From an uncultured Lachnospiraceae bacterium (lineage in GTDB: Bacteria > Bacillota > Clostridia > Lachnospirales > Lachnospiraceae): a stretch of 38,099 nt of DNA. The notes under the pieces were generated by a model that saw only the letters and a program-made list of their open reading frames with translations, had not been told where the DNA came from and did not search any database. Made by a program: the position numbers and the translations under genes. The stretch lies in assembly GCA_947179245.1 (NCBI GenBank), contig CAMXBD010000015.1:1-38099 (forward strand), in the 5' to 3' direction. Below, in pieces: positions 18,511-26,919 of the stretch (position 1 is the stretch's first letter; each line of letters starts with the position of its first letter).

Positions 18511-19683
18511 TTAGTTCTCTTCCGTTTCCATAACCGCAATTCCATAAGAAATCTGCAAAAGAACCGGATCCATCTGTGTCGGTGCAAGCTGGATCAGTTT
18601 GGAGTCATTTTCAATTACAGCCATTCCCATGCTCCAACCGGCCTGATGGATTCTGGAATCATAAGAAACCAGCATATCGACCTGCTCCCACGGTCCCTCG
18701 CCAAGATTATAGTTGACAAGGAATTTTCCGGGATCACGCAGTCCAAGCCATCCGTTGTCGCGCTTGCCGCTTAAGATGATCGTCCCGTTCGGACCACCGT
18801 TTTTCGTCCAGACACAGTACGGCATACTTCCTACATATTTCCCGTCTGCCGTTTCTGCCCTTGTTCCATACAGAGCAGGATCGCCGAAATCCAGACCATC
18901 CTCCGAAATTTTAAAATGAATACCTTCATCTGGATCGTTTACAATTTCATAACACATAAAATATTTTCCGTTCGGAAGCTTCGTAACAATTGCCATACCG
19001 GGACGCCTGTTTCCGTCCGGAATCGCTACCACGAGCTTGGAATCACTCCACGTTTTTCCACCGTCAGAAGATGAAGTGACAGCCAGACACTGATTCAGAA
19101 TACGCTCCGTGTGCGGCTTTTCATCGGAATATACGACCGTAATATCTCCATATGCATTCAGATAGATAAAAGGCTCCCAGACAGGACCGAGACAGTCCCA
19201 ATTATACTCTACCGGCACACCGCCATATGCAATGCTGGAGCGATATTCCCATGTTTTTCCATAATCACGGCTGACATACAACTGAAGTTCCGTTCCTACA
19301 AAATCCGGCGGGTTATCCTTCTCAAATGCCTGCACCGGAATCGAATTGCCGGCAAACAGAACAGTTCCTGCCGGAAGGTCTCCGCACTGCTTTGGCAGCT
19401 CAAATAGAACTGGTTGGAAACGCATCCCCCAATTATTTTTTGTATCCTCCACATCGCTGAGATGCTCCCATGTTTTGCCGCCGTCCGTGCTTCTGAAAAT
19501 CGGAATCACAGCGGGTTCTCTGTCCGCGTAATACTCAAAAGCGGCAAGCAGTGTACCACTCTTCTCACCCGCACAGCGCAGTTCAACTACTCTTGGATAA
19601 AGCACTCCGCTTCCAGACTTAATTTCATTTTTTCTCGGTGCAAAAAGAACGCCTTTAAAATCCTTCATAAGTTTCAGTGCCAT
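18511..19683 (-). CDS. GH93-like / sialidase-superfamily beta-propeller glycosidase
   Basis: A 390-residue protein with three Asp-box motifs (STDGGKTW 65-72, SRDYGKTW 138-145, SSDGGKTW 205-212), the hallmark of six-bladed sialidase-fold propellers. The segments VWEPFIYLNAYGDITVVYSDE (split: 168-176, 177-188) and RRPGMAIVTKLPNGKYFMCYE (227-246) resemble GH93 exo-alpha-1,5-arabinanases more than GH33 sialidases, so an exo-acting glycosidase on arabinan- or sialic-acid-type sugars is the best guess. There is no signal peptide, so it is probably cytoplasmic. A GGAGGATTTCT ribosome site fixes the start. It is 10 bases after the mannose-1-phosphate guanylyltransferase gene, an odd pairing suggesting a role in handling an intracellular oligosaccharide. 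Substrate is uncertain. Confidence 0.75.
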   Translation of the reverse strand: MALKLMKDFKGVLFAPRKNEIKSGSGVLYPRVVELRCAGEKSGTLLAAFEYYADREPAVIPIFRSTDGGKTWEHLSDVEDTKNNWGMRFQPVLFELPKQCGDLPAGTVLFAGNSIPVQAFEKDNPPDFVGTELQLYVSRDYGKTWEYRSSIAYGGVPVEYNWDCLGPVWEPFIYLNAYGDITVVYSDEKPHTERILNQCLAVTSSSDGGKTWSDSKLVVAIPDGNRRPGMAIVTKLPNGKYFMCYEIVNDPDEGIHFKISEDGLDFGDPALYGTRAETADGKYVGSMPYCVWTKNGGPNGTIILSGKRDNGWLGLRDPGKFLVNYNLGEGPWEQVDMLVSYDSRIHQAGWSMGMAVIENDSKLIQLAPTQMDPVLLQISYGIAVMETEEN

Positions 19684-19693
19684 AGAAATCCTC

Positions 19694-21007
19694 CTACAAA
19701 AGTTCTATCTTCTTCTTATCATGCACGCTGATATCCAATCCAATCTGCACCTCTATCACCTGAAGTCTCGTATCCGCAAATATTGTATGCGGTACGCCTG
19801 CCGGCATCTGTATCACATCCCCGGCAGCCACCTGCCGTTCCACGCCGTCTACGACAGTCTTACCGCGTCCACTGATTACCGTCCAGACTTCATCGCGCTG
19901 GGCATGGCTGTGATAGTTCATCTTATGTCCGGGATTTAATGTAACTTTGATGGTCATGCTTTCTTCCTCAATATCAATCACCTGAAAGCTGCCCCATGAT
20001 TTCTCCGCAAACATGATCTGCTGATCTATCTCATCCACATACGGCTTAATATAGCTTGATTGGGTTTTATCCGAAACAAGTATGCCTTCCGGACTGGCAG
20101 ACACCACCATATCCTTAAGTCCCATACACAGAATAGGGACATTAAGTTCATTTACCACATGCACGTTATCGCAGTGTTCATTAAAGATCGCCTTGCCGAT
20201 GCTGTCGCTCTCCATCGCTTCCGTCAGTGTATTCCATGTTCCCATATCTTTCCATACACCGCCAAAACGCATAACTTCTATATGCTCTTCATGCTCCACT
20301 ACCGCATAGTCAAAACTGATCTTCGTCAAAGTATCATATTTGCCAAAAAGATCCTGATACCCCGTAAAATCTATTAACTCATGAGCCCGCTGTAATACAT
20401 ATCCTAACCGGAAAGCAAATACGCCTCCGTTCCAAAGTGCGCCCTTTTTAATGTATTCCTGAGCCTTTTCTTCCGTAGGCTTCTCTTTGAACACAGCCAC
20501 CCTGCTGATATTATCTTTGTTTTCGGGAATGATATATCCATATTTGGCGCTTGGATAAGTAGGCTCTATTCCCATAAGCACTAGATTGGCTTCACTGGTT
20601 CCGGCTCGTTTACCCAATTCACGCAATGCCACAAAATAATCTTCTTCAACATAAGGATCCACAGGACAGACTACTACAGCTTCCTCTTCTGAAACACCCC
20701 TTACATCATGCAGATATGCTGCTGCCAATGCGATTGCCGGAAAAGTGTCTCTGCGGCATGGCTCCACACTGATTCCTACGTCTCCACCCAACTGGTTATG
20801 AATCGCCGATACCTGCGATTTAGACGTGGCAATCGTCACCTCTGCGCCATCATCAACTGACCGTATCTGTCGGTACACCCGCTGAACCATAGATTCATAT
20901 CTATCATCCTCGGTCTTAAATATCTTAATAAACTGTTTCGATCGGCTGTCATTTGAAAGAGGCCATAACCGTTTGCCGGATCCGCCTGATAACAATACAA
21001 TATTCAT
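19694..21007 (-). CDS. manC: Mannose-1-phosphate guanylyltransferase
   Basis: A 437-residue ManC-type enzyme making GDP-mannose from mannose-1-phosphate and GTP. The N-terminal nucleotidyltransferase starts MNIVLLSGGSGKRLWPLS with the GGSGxRLWPLS pyrophosphorylase signature; FKEKP and GVFAFR segments follow. The C-terminal cupin part (WGSFQVIDIEEESMTIK through GDVIQMPAGVPHTI) is typical of ManC and of the type II PMI domain, but the essential isomerase residues cannot be confirmed by eye. GDP-mannose feeds mannosylated surface glycans. The gene is 15 bases after the protease gene and 10 before the GH93-like gene. No other GDP-sugar genes are nearby. Confidence 0.9.
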   Translation of the reverse strand: MNIVLLSGGSGKRLWPLSNDSRSKQFIKIFKTEDDRYESMVQRVYRQIRSVDDGAEVTIATSKSQVSAIHNQLGGDVGISVEPCRRDTFPAIALAAAYLHDVRGVSEEEAVVVCPVDPYVEEDYFVALRELGKRAGTSEANLVLMGIEPTYPSAKYGYIIPENKDNISRVAVFKEKPTEEKAQEYIKKGALWNGGVFAFRLGYVLQRAHELIDFTGYQDLFGKYDTLTKISFDYAVVEHEEHIEVMRFGGVWKDMGTWNTLTEAMESDSIGKAIFNEHCDNVHVVNELNVPILCMGLKDMVVSASPEGILVSDKTQSSYIKPYVDEIDQQIMFAEKSWGSFQVIDIEEESMTIKVTLNPGHKMNYHSHAQRDEVWTVISGRGKTVVDGVERQVAAGDVIQMPAGVPHTIFADTRLQVIEVQIGLDISVHDKKKIELL

Positions 21008-21022
21008 TCACAATTTTCCTTA

Positions 21023-22396
21023 CTATTTAATCATTCTGTTAATTTCCTGTTTTGCACGTTCTAACTGGTTATCCACTCCGTTTTCATAGTACGTCTCACC
21101 ATCAAACTCGCACTCAATATCCGGTTCAATACCAATCCCGTGGATATTATTTCCGTTCGGGGTATAGTAAGCACTGATCGTCAGCTTCAAAGCAGTACCG
21201 TCTGTAAGGGGCAGTATCCTCTGTACGATACCTTTGCCAAACGTCGTGGTCCCGATCAACGTACCTTTATCGTAATCTTTAATGGCTCCTGCAAGAATCT
21301 CCGATGCACTGGCAGAATTGCCGTTAATCAGTACTACCAGCGGAATATCCAGCTCATTCTTACCATCACAGGTATACTCGTCTCTTTCACCGTATTTATC
21401 CTCTGTATATACGATCATTCCCTTAGGCAGAATCGATCTGGCAATGTCCACTACGACCGGAAGGCTGCCGCCCGGATTACTGCGCAAATCCAAAATCAGT
21501 CCTTTTGCCTTAGAGCCCTTGACAACCGCCAGCGCTTCCTTAAACTGCTCCGTTGTCACGTCGTCAAATTCCGTGATCTGAATATATCCCACACCATTAT
21601 CGTACATCTCGTAGTTGACCGTGGGGGATTCTATCTTACGCCTCTCAACATCAAACTCTAAATAGTCCGACTCACCTTCACGATAAATCGTAAGATGTAC
21701 CTTCGTGCCCTCCTCGCCTTTTACTCTGGACACTACTTCTGACAGCTCCAGCCCCTGCACGGACTCTCCATCCACCATATAAATAATATCATTCTCCCGC
21801 AGTCCCGCTTCTTCCGCAGGGGTATTGGCAATAACGCCGTTGATCCTCGCAAATCCCGTCGTTATATCCAACTGCAGATAAGCGCCGATCCCGTAATAAA
21901 TCCCTTCGGTCTCCTGAATCAGCTCCTGCCATTCTTCGGCAGTATAATAGACAGAATACGGATCTCCCAGCGAATCCACGAGCCCGGCATACATGCCCTC
22001 CATCATCGCATCGGTATCGATATCTTCATCATTATAATAATACTCGTCGATGACCTCCTCCAGCGCTTCTAATTTCTCGATTGAATCATCATTGATTATG
22101 CCGTCTCCGGAACTCCCGTCAGCAGTGGTTGTCTTAACCCGGCGCTCGTCTGACAAATGATATAGCCTTGTACCTACATAAGCACAGCCCCCTACCAGCG
22201 TCATAAGAATAACACCGACCAGCAGCCCCAGAAGAAAAATGCCGCCACCCTTGTTATTCTGCCCGCCCGGAGAGGGCGCATGATACTGCGGCGGGATCGG
22301 CGCCGGCTGTTGATAATAGGGACTATTCATGCCTTGATTCGCATTGCCCTGACCGTAATCATTGTTGTAGTAGTTATTATCTCCGTTTTGATTCAA
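21023..22396 (-). CDS. C-terminal processing protease (S41, CtpA/CtpB family)
   Basis: A 457-residue membrane-anchored protease. A Asn/Tyr/Pro/Gln-rich cytoplasmic head (1-50) precedes one membrane helix (52-74); then come an N-terminal helical part, a PDZ domain (about 165-240) and the S41 catalytic core. The Ser/Lys dyad is Ser363 in NGNSASASEIL and Lys388 in TTFGKGIVQ, with the family spacing of 25. Translation begins at a TTG with a GGAG ribosome site. The low-complexity head is longer than in Bacillus CtpB. It lies 21 bases after the M23 hydrolase gene, and in several bacteria such proteases trim peptidoglycan hydrolases, so its partner may be the upstream product (inference). Confidence 0.93.
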   Translation of the reverse strand: MNQNGDNNYYNNDYGQGNANQGMNSPYYQQPAPIPPQYHAPSPGGQNNKGGGIFLLGLLVGVILMTLVGGCAYVGTRLYHLSDERRVKTTTADGSSGDGIINDDSIEKLEALEEVIDEYYYNDEDIDTDAMMEGMYAGLVDSLGDPYSVYYTAEEWQELIQETEGIYYGIGAYLQLDITTGFARINGVIANTPAEEAGLRENDIIYMVDGESVQGLELSEVVSRVKGEEGTKVHLTIYREGESDYLEFDVERRKIESPTVNYEMYDNGVGYIQITEFDDVTTEQFKEALAVVKGSKAKGLILDLRSNPGGSLPVVVDIARSILPKGMIVYTEDKYGERDEYTCDGKNELDIPLVVLINGNSASASEILAGAIKDYDKGTLIGTTTFGKGIVQRILPLTDGTALKLTISAYYTPNGNNIHGIGIEPDIECEFDGETYYENGVDNQLERAKQEINRMIK

Positions 22397-22417
22397 AATG
22401 ACTCACTCCATCCATTA

Positions 22418-23623
22418 CTAACTTATATAGTTCCACGGACTGACATAGCTTCCGTTCAAACGCACACTAAAGTGAAGGTGAGGCCCCGTGGATCGCCCCG
22501 TACTGCCTACCGCCGCAATGTTCTGTCCTTTCACAACCGTCTGTCCCTTGGAAACATACAGTGCCGAACAATGCATATAGATTGTATACAATCCGCTTCC
22601 ATGGTCTATCATAATATAATTACCCATGGAACCGCTGTATGTTGCTGCAACCACATCTCCGTCATAGGCCGCATAGATTGCCGTACCGCTGGGTGCTGCC
22701 AGATCTACGCCATTGTGAAACTGCTGTGTACCCAGTATCGGATGGATTCGGTTACCGTATTCATCTGATATTCTTTTATACCCCGGACACGGAAAAGCAA
22801 ACATACCGCCATTATAGATTCTTGCCTGAGCATTCTCAGCCTCAAGCCGTGCCTTCTCCTCCGCAACTGCCTTCTCCAATGCTGCGATCTCTGCATTTTC
22901 CTGAGCAATCATATTCTCATATTCTTTAATCGCCGCCTCTTTATTGGAGATATCACCGGATACCGTGACGATCTGTGCTTCCTTCTGCTCAATGAGCGCA
23001 CTGATATTGGCTTCCTCCGCTTCGACAGCTACCTTCGCCTCATCCAGTACCTCTTTCTCAGCCTCAAGCTCTTCTTTGCAAAGCTGCACCATCTCTTTCG
23101 TCTCTACATATTCGTCCAGCTTTTGCTTGTCATATTCAGACAGCGCCTCTATATAATCCGCTTTATTGATCATATCAGAAAAGCTCGTTGAAGATAAAAG
23201 AAGCTCCATATAAAATGAATCGCCCCTCTCATACATAAACTGAATGCGTTTTTTCATCGCCTCATACTGCTCTTCCTGCATTCTGATTGCCTCATTCAGC
23301 TCCTCAGCAGTCTCTTCGATCTGCTGTTCTTTCTCCGTAATCAATGTATTATATTGCGCTATCTTCTCCTGTATGCCGTTCAATTCATTATCCAGTTGTG
23401 TCACATATGTGGTCAGGTCATTTTTCGACTGTTCCAATTCCTTTTTCAAGGCTTCCACATCCGTGAGATTCGACTTCAGATTAGAGACTTCTTTCTTCGC
23501 CGCCTCAATCTCCGCCTCTTTTTCACGAATGCTGTCGCTTGTAACCGCCTGTGCCGGCTCTGAATACGTGAATATGATGGCTGCGCTGAGCAATAAACAT
23601 ACAGCTTTTTTCCAATGCTTCAT
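22418..23623 (-). CDS. Secreted M23 peptidoglycan hydrolase with coiled coil (EnvC/PcsB-like)
   Basis: A 401-residue exported protein. Signal peptide about 1-28 (cleavage after AQA), a long coiled coil (about 30-265) and a C-terminal LytM/M23 domain. The zinc and catalytic motifs are intact: HNGVD and GPHLHFSV, so it should be an active DD-endopeptidase. It follows ftsX by 12 bases; by family precedent the coiled coil is docked by FtsX, and ATP hydrolysis by FtsE gates the hydrolase. The second ATG (23623) has AAGGG at good spacing, the first overlaps it. Role: septal or lateral wall cleavage. Confidence 0.93.
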   Translation of the reverse strand: MKHWKKAVCLLLSAAIIFTYSEPAQAVTSDSIREKEAEIEAAKKEVSNLKSNLTDVEALKKELEQSKNDLTTYVTQLDNELNGIQEKIAQYNTLITEKEQQIEETAEELNEAIRMQEEQYEAMKKRIQFMYERGDSFYMELLLSSTSFSDMINKADYIEALSEYDKQKLDEYVETKEMVQLCKEELEAEKEVLDEAKVAVEAEEANISALIEQKEAQIVTVSGDISNKEAAIKEYENMIAQENAEIAALEKAVAEEKARLEAENAQARIYNGGMFAFPCPGYKRISDEYGNRIHPILGTQQFHNGVDLAAPSGTAIYAAYDGDVVAATYSGSMGNYIMIDHGSGLYTIYMHCSALYVSKGQTVVKGQNIAAVGSTGRSTGPHLHFSVRLNGSYVSPWNYIS

Positions 23624-23635
23624 AGACATCCCTTA

Positions 23636-24532
23636 CTATACCCTCAAATGTTTTCTAACCGTAGCAATACTACCTAAGAAACCGATACCTACACCTATTC
23701 CTAACGAAACCGGAGTCAACACGGCAAATATCTCATCCACTGTCAGGAACTTTAACAGCGAAGCTAATGCGGAAAATCTCGTCGTCATATATTCCATCAC
23801 CATGTTATATACTCCATAAATAATACCGAGCGGAATTGCGGCTCCGATCAATCCGATCATCATACCCTCTATTACAAACGGCGACCTTACAAAAAAGTCT
23901 GTCGCACCGATGTATTTCATAATGTTGATTTCCTCTTTGCGGACGGAAATACCGATCATGACTGTATTGCTGATCAGGAAGACTGATACCGCAAACAAAA
24001 TTCCTATAATACCTACAGATACATAGGCAATCAGCGCATTCACGCCGGTCAGCGTCGTCGCTACTAATTCCGAACGGTTGACTTGCCTGACATCACTCAG
24101 CGATTCCAGATATGTTACCAGCGCAGACTGCATTGACACATCATTCAGATAAATATCATAGTGGGCGGAATTAGCCAGCGGATTCTCTGTAAATCCATCC
24201 GCATAATCACCCAGATATTCTGCCCTGAACTCTTCCCATGCCTCCTCGGCAGAAACAAAATTAATCTCAGACACTTCCGTACGCCTTAAGATCATCTCTC
24301 CGATCTCCTGCATCCTGATGTCCGTAGTTCCCTCTTCAAAAAGAACCGAAACAGCGACTCCTTCCTGCGCAGTTTTCACAATATATTGAAAATTGGTAAC
24401 GATTGCATAGAACAATCCAAACAGAAACAAACAGGAACTAATTGTCGCAATCGACGCAAGCGTAAACCATTTATTTCTGAAAAGGTTGCGGACACCCTGT
24501 CTGAGTGTATAGAAAAAGCTGCTAATCCTCAT
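23636..24532 (-). CDS. ftsX: Cell-division membrane protein FtsX
   Basis: A 298-residue FtsX, permease-like but non-transporting partner of FtsE. Four membrane helices (about 21-45, 170-195, 215-245, 265-290) flank an extracellular loop (about 55-165) that contacts the hydrolase. The N-terminal RQGVRNLFRNKWFTLASIAT and the EEINIMKYIGAT segment are typical. Its ATG overlaps the ftsE stop by 11 bases, implying coupled translation. Downstream the M23 hydrolase is the expected target. Confidence 0.96.
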   Translation of the reverse strand: MRISSFFYTLRQGVRNLFRNKWFTLASIATISSCLFLFGLFYAIVTNFQYIVKTAQEGVAVSVLFEEGTTDIRMQEIGEMILRRTEVSEINFVSAEEAWEEFRAEYLGDYADGFTENPLANSAHYDIYLNDVSMQSALVTYLESLSDVRQVNRSELVATTLTGVNALIAYVSVGIIGILFAVSVFLISNTVMIGISVRKEEINIMKYIGATDFFVRSPFVIEGMMIGLIGAAIPLGIIYGVYNMVMEYMTTRFSALASLLKFLTVDEIFAVLTPVSLGIGVGIGFLGSIATVRKHLRV

Positions 24533-25253
24533 CGATATATCCTCCCTTTTCCTCGTCGCTTACGATAACACCCTTCTTCAAAGTAACAACGCGCTTCTGC
24601 ATCGCATTGACGATCTCCCTGTTATGCGTTACAACAATGACTGTGGTGCCATTCTCATTGATTTGTTCTAACAGTTTCATGATCTCCCATGAATTCTTGG
24701 GATCAAGATTTCCTGTAGGCTCATCCGCCAGCAGAACGGTGGGTTTATTGACCAATGCTCTCGCAAGTGCCACTCTCTGCTGTTCGCCGCCGGACAGCTG
24801 TTTCGGTTTAGCTTTATACTTGCCTGCAAGTCCGACAATTGCCAGAATGCTCGGTACATTCTTCTTAATCTCTTTATTGGATTTCTGGATGATCCTCTGT
24901 GCAAAAGCAACATTTTCATACACGTTGCGATCTTTCAAAAGTCTGAAATCCTGAAAAACAACGCCCAGATTTCTTCTGAACTTCGGAATCTTACGATGTC
25001 GGATCTTCGACAGGTCATATCCCATCACATTAATGTATCCGCTCGTGACCGTCAATTCCCTGAGAAGCAGTTTGATCAAGGTAGATTTACCCGATCCGCT
25101 GTCTCCTACGATAAAGACAAATTCTCCTCTGTTGATATGAAGATTCACATCTTTAAGCGCCGGAGCGCCGGTAGAATATGCTTTACAAACATTCGTCAGA
25201 TTGATGATCTCATTTTCTGCCGTTGTACTCTTCTTCCTTTTTTTTGCTGCCAC
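24522..25253 (-). CDS. ftsE: Cell-division ATP-binding protein FtsE
   Basis: A 243-residue ABC ATPase. Walker A GDSGSGKST, signature QLSGGEQQRVALARAL, Walker B VLLADEPTGNLD and the switch His (VVTHNR) are all present. Two GTG codons could start it; the one at 25260-25262 overlaps the AGGAG ribosome site, so the GTG at 25253, with nine-base spacing, is chosen. The N-terminal 15 residues are unusually Lys-rich compared with Bacillus FtsE. It starts 23 bases after the PucR-type regulator gene and overlaps ftsX. Confidence 0.96.
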   Translation of the reverse strand: MAAKKRKKSTTAENEIINLTNVCKAYSTGAPALKDVNLHINRGEFVFIVGDSGSGKSTLIKLLLRELTVTSGYINVMGYDLSKIRHRKIPKFRRNLGVVFQDFRLLKDRNVYENVAFAQRIIQKSNKEIKKNVPSILAIVGLAGKYKAKPKQLSGGEQQRVALARALVNKPTVLLADEPTGNLDPKNSWEIMKLLEQINENGTTVIVVTHNREIVNAMQKRVVTLKKGVIVSDEEKGGYIDED

Positions 25254-25276
25254 GTTCTTCACTCCTATATATTCTT

Positions 25277-26365
25277 TTAGTATTCAAAGCTCTCCATGTA
25301 TTTCATATATTTTACGACCATGAGCGCAATCTTAAAGGTAATCGCGTCCTCAAATACACGAAGGTCAAGCCCTGTACTTTTCTGAAGCTTATCCAGACGA
25401 TATACTAACGTATTTCTATGAATAAACAGTTGTCTGGATGTTTCCGATACATTCAGGGAGTTCTCAAAAAACTTGTTGATCGTAGTCAGCGTCTCCTCGT
25501 CGAAGTCATCAGGACTCTTGCCGTCAAAAATCTCTTTGATAAACATCTTACACAAAGGAATCGGAAGCTGATAGATCAGACGCCCGATACCCAGTTCACT
25601 GTACGCAATAACGTCCCTCTCTCCAAAAAAGATCTTGCCGACATCCAGCGCCATCTTAGCTTCTTTGTAAGAACGGCTTACGTCCTTAATCTCATTGACG
25701 ACTGTTCCGTAAGCAATCCTGACATCTTTGAGATTTTCTTTCTCCAAAAATGCGGCAATGTTGTCAGCCGCTTTGTCGATTTCCTTTGCGCTGTCCGACT
25801 CTGACAGATCCTTCACTACGATCACATTATTTTCGTCTACGGCAGTGATAAAGTCCTTGCTGTTGCTGCCGAAATAAGTACGCATCATTTCAAGTATATT
25901 GCTGTCCTTGGCATTATCCGTCTCGATGATTAGCGCCACGCGCTTTACATCCGTCTGAATATGTAATTTCTTAGCACGGCTGTATATATCCACCAAAAGC
26001 AGGTTATCTAAAAGCAGATTCTTGATAAAATTGTCTTTATCAAACCGTTCTTTATATGCCACCAGCAGATTCTGAATCTGAAAAGCAACCATCTTTCCCA
26101 CCATATAAACGTCTTCACCGATTCCTCCGGCGATCAGAATATACTCTAACTGCTGCTCATCAAATATTTTAAAGTATTGATATCCCTGTATCTCCTGTGA
26201 ATCGGCTGGTGACTTTGCGAACTCCGCTGCCGGTTTACCACACTTCTCCATCTCATCTGCTGTCATTGCCACTGCTTTGCCATCAATATCCACAACGCAT
26301 AATTCTACCCGCGCAATCGACTTTAATCCTTCAATCGTATTTTGCAAAATCTGATTTGAAATCAT
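25277..26365 (-). CDS. PucR/CdaR-family transcriptional regulator (sugar-diacid recognition type)
   Basis: A 362-residue regulator. The N-terminal part (MISNQILQNTIEGLKSIARV, to about 130) matches the diacid-recognition domain of CdaR/PucR proteins, a middle GGDEF-like CdaR domain follows (about 135-270), and the C-terminus is the HTH_30 type helix-turn-helix (LNVSETSRQLFIHRNTLVYR near 315-335). The ATG at 26365 has a GGGGTGGGG ribosome site; six further codons upstream do not. In this family the genes are usually next to carbohydrate or purine catabolism; here it heads the ftsEX operon. It may regulate its own divergent region (26366-26668). Not related to the c-di-AMP CdaR at 2-3.2 kb. Confidence 0.88.
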   Translation of the reverse strand: MISNQILQNTIEGLKSIARVELCVVDIDGKAVAMTADEMEKCGKPAAEFAKSPADSQEIQGYQYFKIFDEQQLEYILIAGGIGEDVYMVGKMVAFQIQNLLVAYKERFDKDNFIKNLLLDNLLLVDIYSRAKKLHIQTDVKRVALIIETDNAKDSNILEMMRTYFGSNSKDFITAVDENNVIVVKDLSESDSAKEIDKAADNIAAFLEKENLKDVRIAYGTVVNEIKDVSRSYKEAKMALDVGKIFFGERDVIAYSELGIGRLIYQLPIPLCKMFIKEIFDGKSPDDFDEETLTTINKFFENSLNVSETSRQLFIHRNTLVYRLDKLQKSTGLDLRVFEDAITFKIALMVVKYMKYMESFEY

Positions 26366-26462
26366 AGCCCCACCCCTTGTCATTCTTTTAGCAATTTATA
26401 CAAATCAACAAACCGCCAAATTCATCAAAATACAACACTTAATATTCATTTTAATCTATATC

Positions 26463-26499
26463 CACAAAAAAATCTACCTCCAATCATGATTTTTTTGTG
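26463..26499. repeat. 12-bp inverted repeat with a Shine-Dalgarno-like loop
   Basis: Perfect arms CACAAAAAAATC (26463-26474) and GATTTTTTTGTG (26488-26499) with a 13-base loop. On the minus strand the loop reads ATGATTGGAGGTA, containing GGAGGT. Confidence 0.75.
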
Positions 26500-26622
26500 T
26501 ATTTTTTAATGTAAACATGTCATTTTACCATTTTTACGTTTTAGACATTTTACACAAATCAGAATCGGCATGTTTTTTTACATATTTTGTGGCTAAAAAA
26601 ACTCGCTATCTGAGGCAGAATA

Positions 26623-26631
26623 TGGTATACT
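26623..26631 (+). promoter_or_regulatory. Extended -10 promoter of the yjfB-like gene
   Basis: TGGTATACT combines the TGn extension with TATACT (26626-26631). The -35 region is poor. A GCAGAATAT stretch just upstream loosely recalls the sigma-28 -10 but is not close enough to call. Confidence 0.5.
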
Positions 26632-26668
26632 AATTTCAAGTTCAAATTATTTTAAGAGGAGGATTCTT

Positions 26669-26860
26669 ATGAATATTGCAGAATTATCCATGGCAATGTC
26701 CATGACGAATACGCAGAGTGCTTACGGCGTAGCAATGTTAAGCAAATCTCTCGATCAGGTTTCCTCCACAGGTGACCAGATCGCGGGAATGATGGACGCC
26801 GCCGCTATGGAGTTGTCCGTAAATCCGCATATCGGTGGCAACATCGATATCACAGTCTAA
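26669..26860 (+). CDS. YjfB-type putative motility peptide
   Basis: A 63-residue protein beginning MNIAELSMAMSMTNTQSAYG and ending HIGGNIDITV, the pattern of the short YjfB family associated with motility genes in Firmicutes. It is Met-rich, amphipathic and has no signal peptide or membrane segment. A strong GAGGAGG ribosome site precedes the ATG. It is monocistronic, with a promoter upstream and a bidirectional terminator 10 bases after the stop, and is one of only two plus-strand genes in the window. Function unknown; a flagellar-regulon partner is the family-based guess. Confidence 0.85.
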   Translation: MNIAELSMAMSMTNTQSAYGVAMLSKSLDQVSSTGDQIAGMMDAAAMELSVNPHIGGNIDITV

Positions 26861-26869
26861 ACCACAAAT

Positions 26870-26905
26870 AAAAATCTCAATCTTGTCAACAGGATTGAGA
26901 TTTTT
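26870..26905. terminator. Bidirectional terminator between yjfB-like and cvfB
   Basis: A perfect 13-bp stem (26870-26882 with 26893-26905) and a 10-base loop; T-rich on the plus side (TTTTTATTTT) and, because the stem begins with AAAAA, T-rich on the minus side too. It ends yjfB on plus and cvfB on minus. Confidence 0.9.
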
Positions 26906-26919
26906 ATTTTCCGCCTTTT

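Larger units (their letters stand above)
26366..26668. other. Divergent intergenic region between the PucR-type gene and the yjfB-like gene
   Basis: 303 bases, AT-rich, no gene. It holds a 12-bp inverted repeat (26463-26499), repeated GTAAAATG(T/A)C motifs on the minus strand around 26518-26555, the yjfB promoter near 26623-26631 and its ribosome site. A possible minus-strand promoter (TTGGAG, 17, TATAGA at about 26455-26483) is weak. Confidence 0.6.

Noticed and set aside
25277-26365. Calling the PucR-type regulator cdaR
   Set aside because: The symbol would be confused with the c-di-AMP cdaR at 1955-3235; the two are unrelated.
26590-26620. Sigma-28 promoter for the yjfB-like gene
   Set aside because: TAAA is present but the -10 (GCAGAATAT) is at the wrong spacing and poorly matched; the extended -10 TGGTATACT is better.
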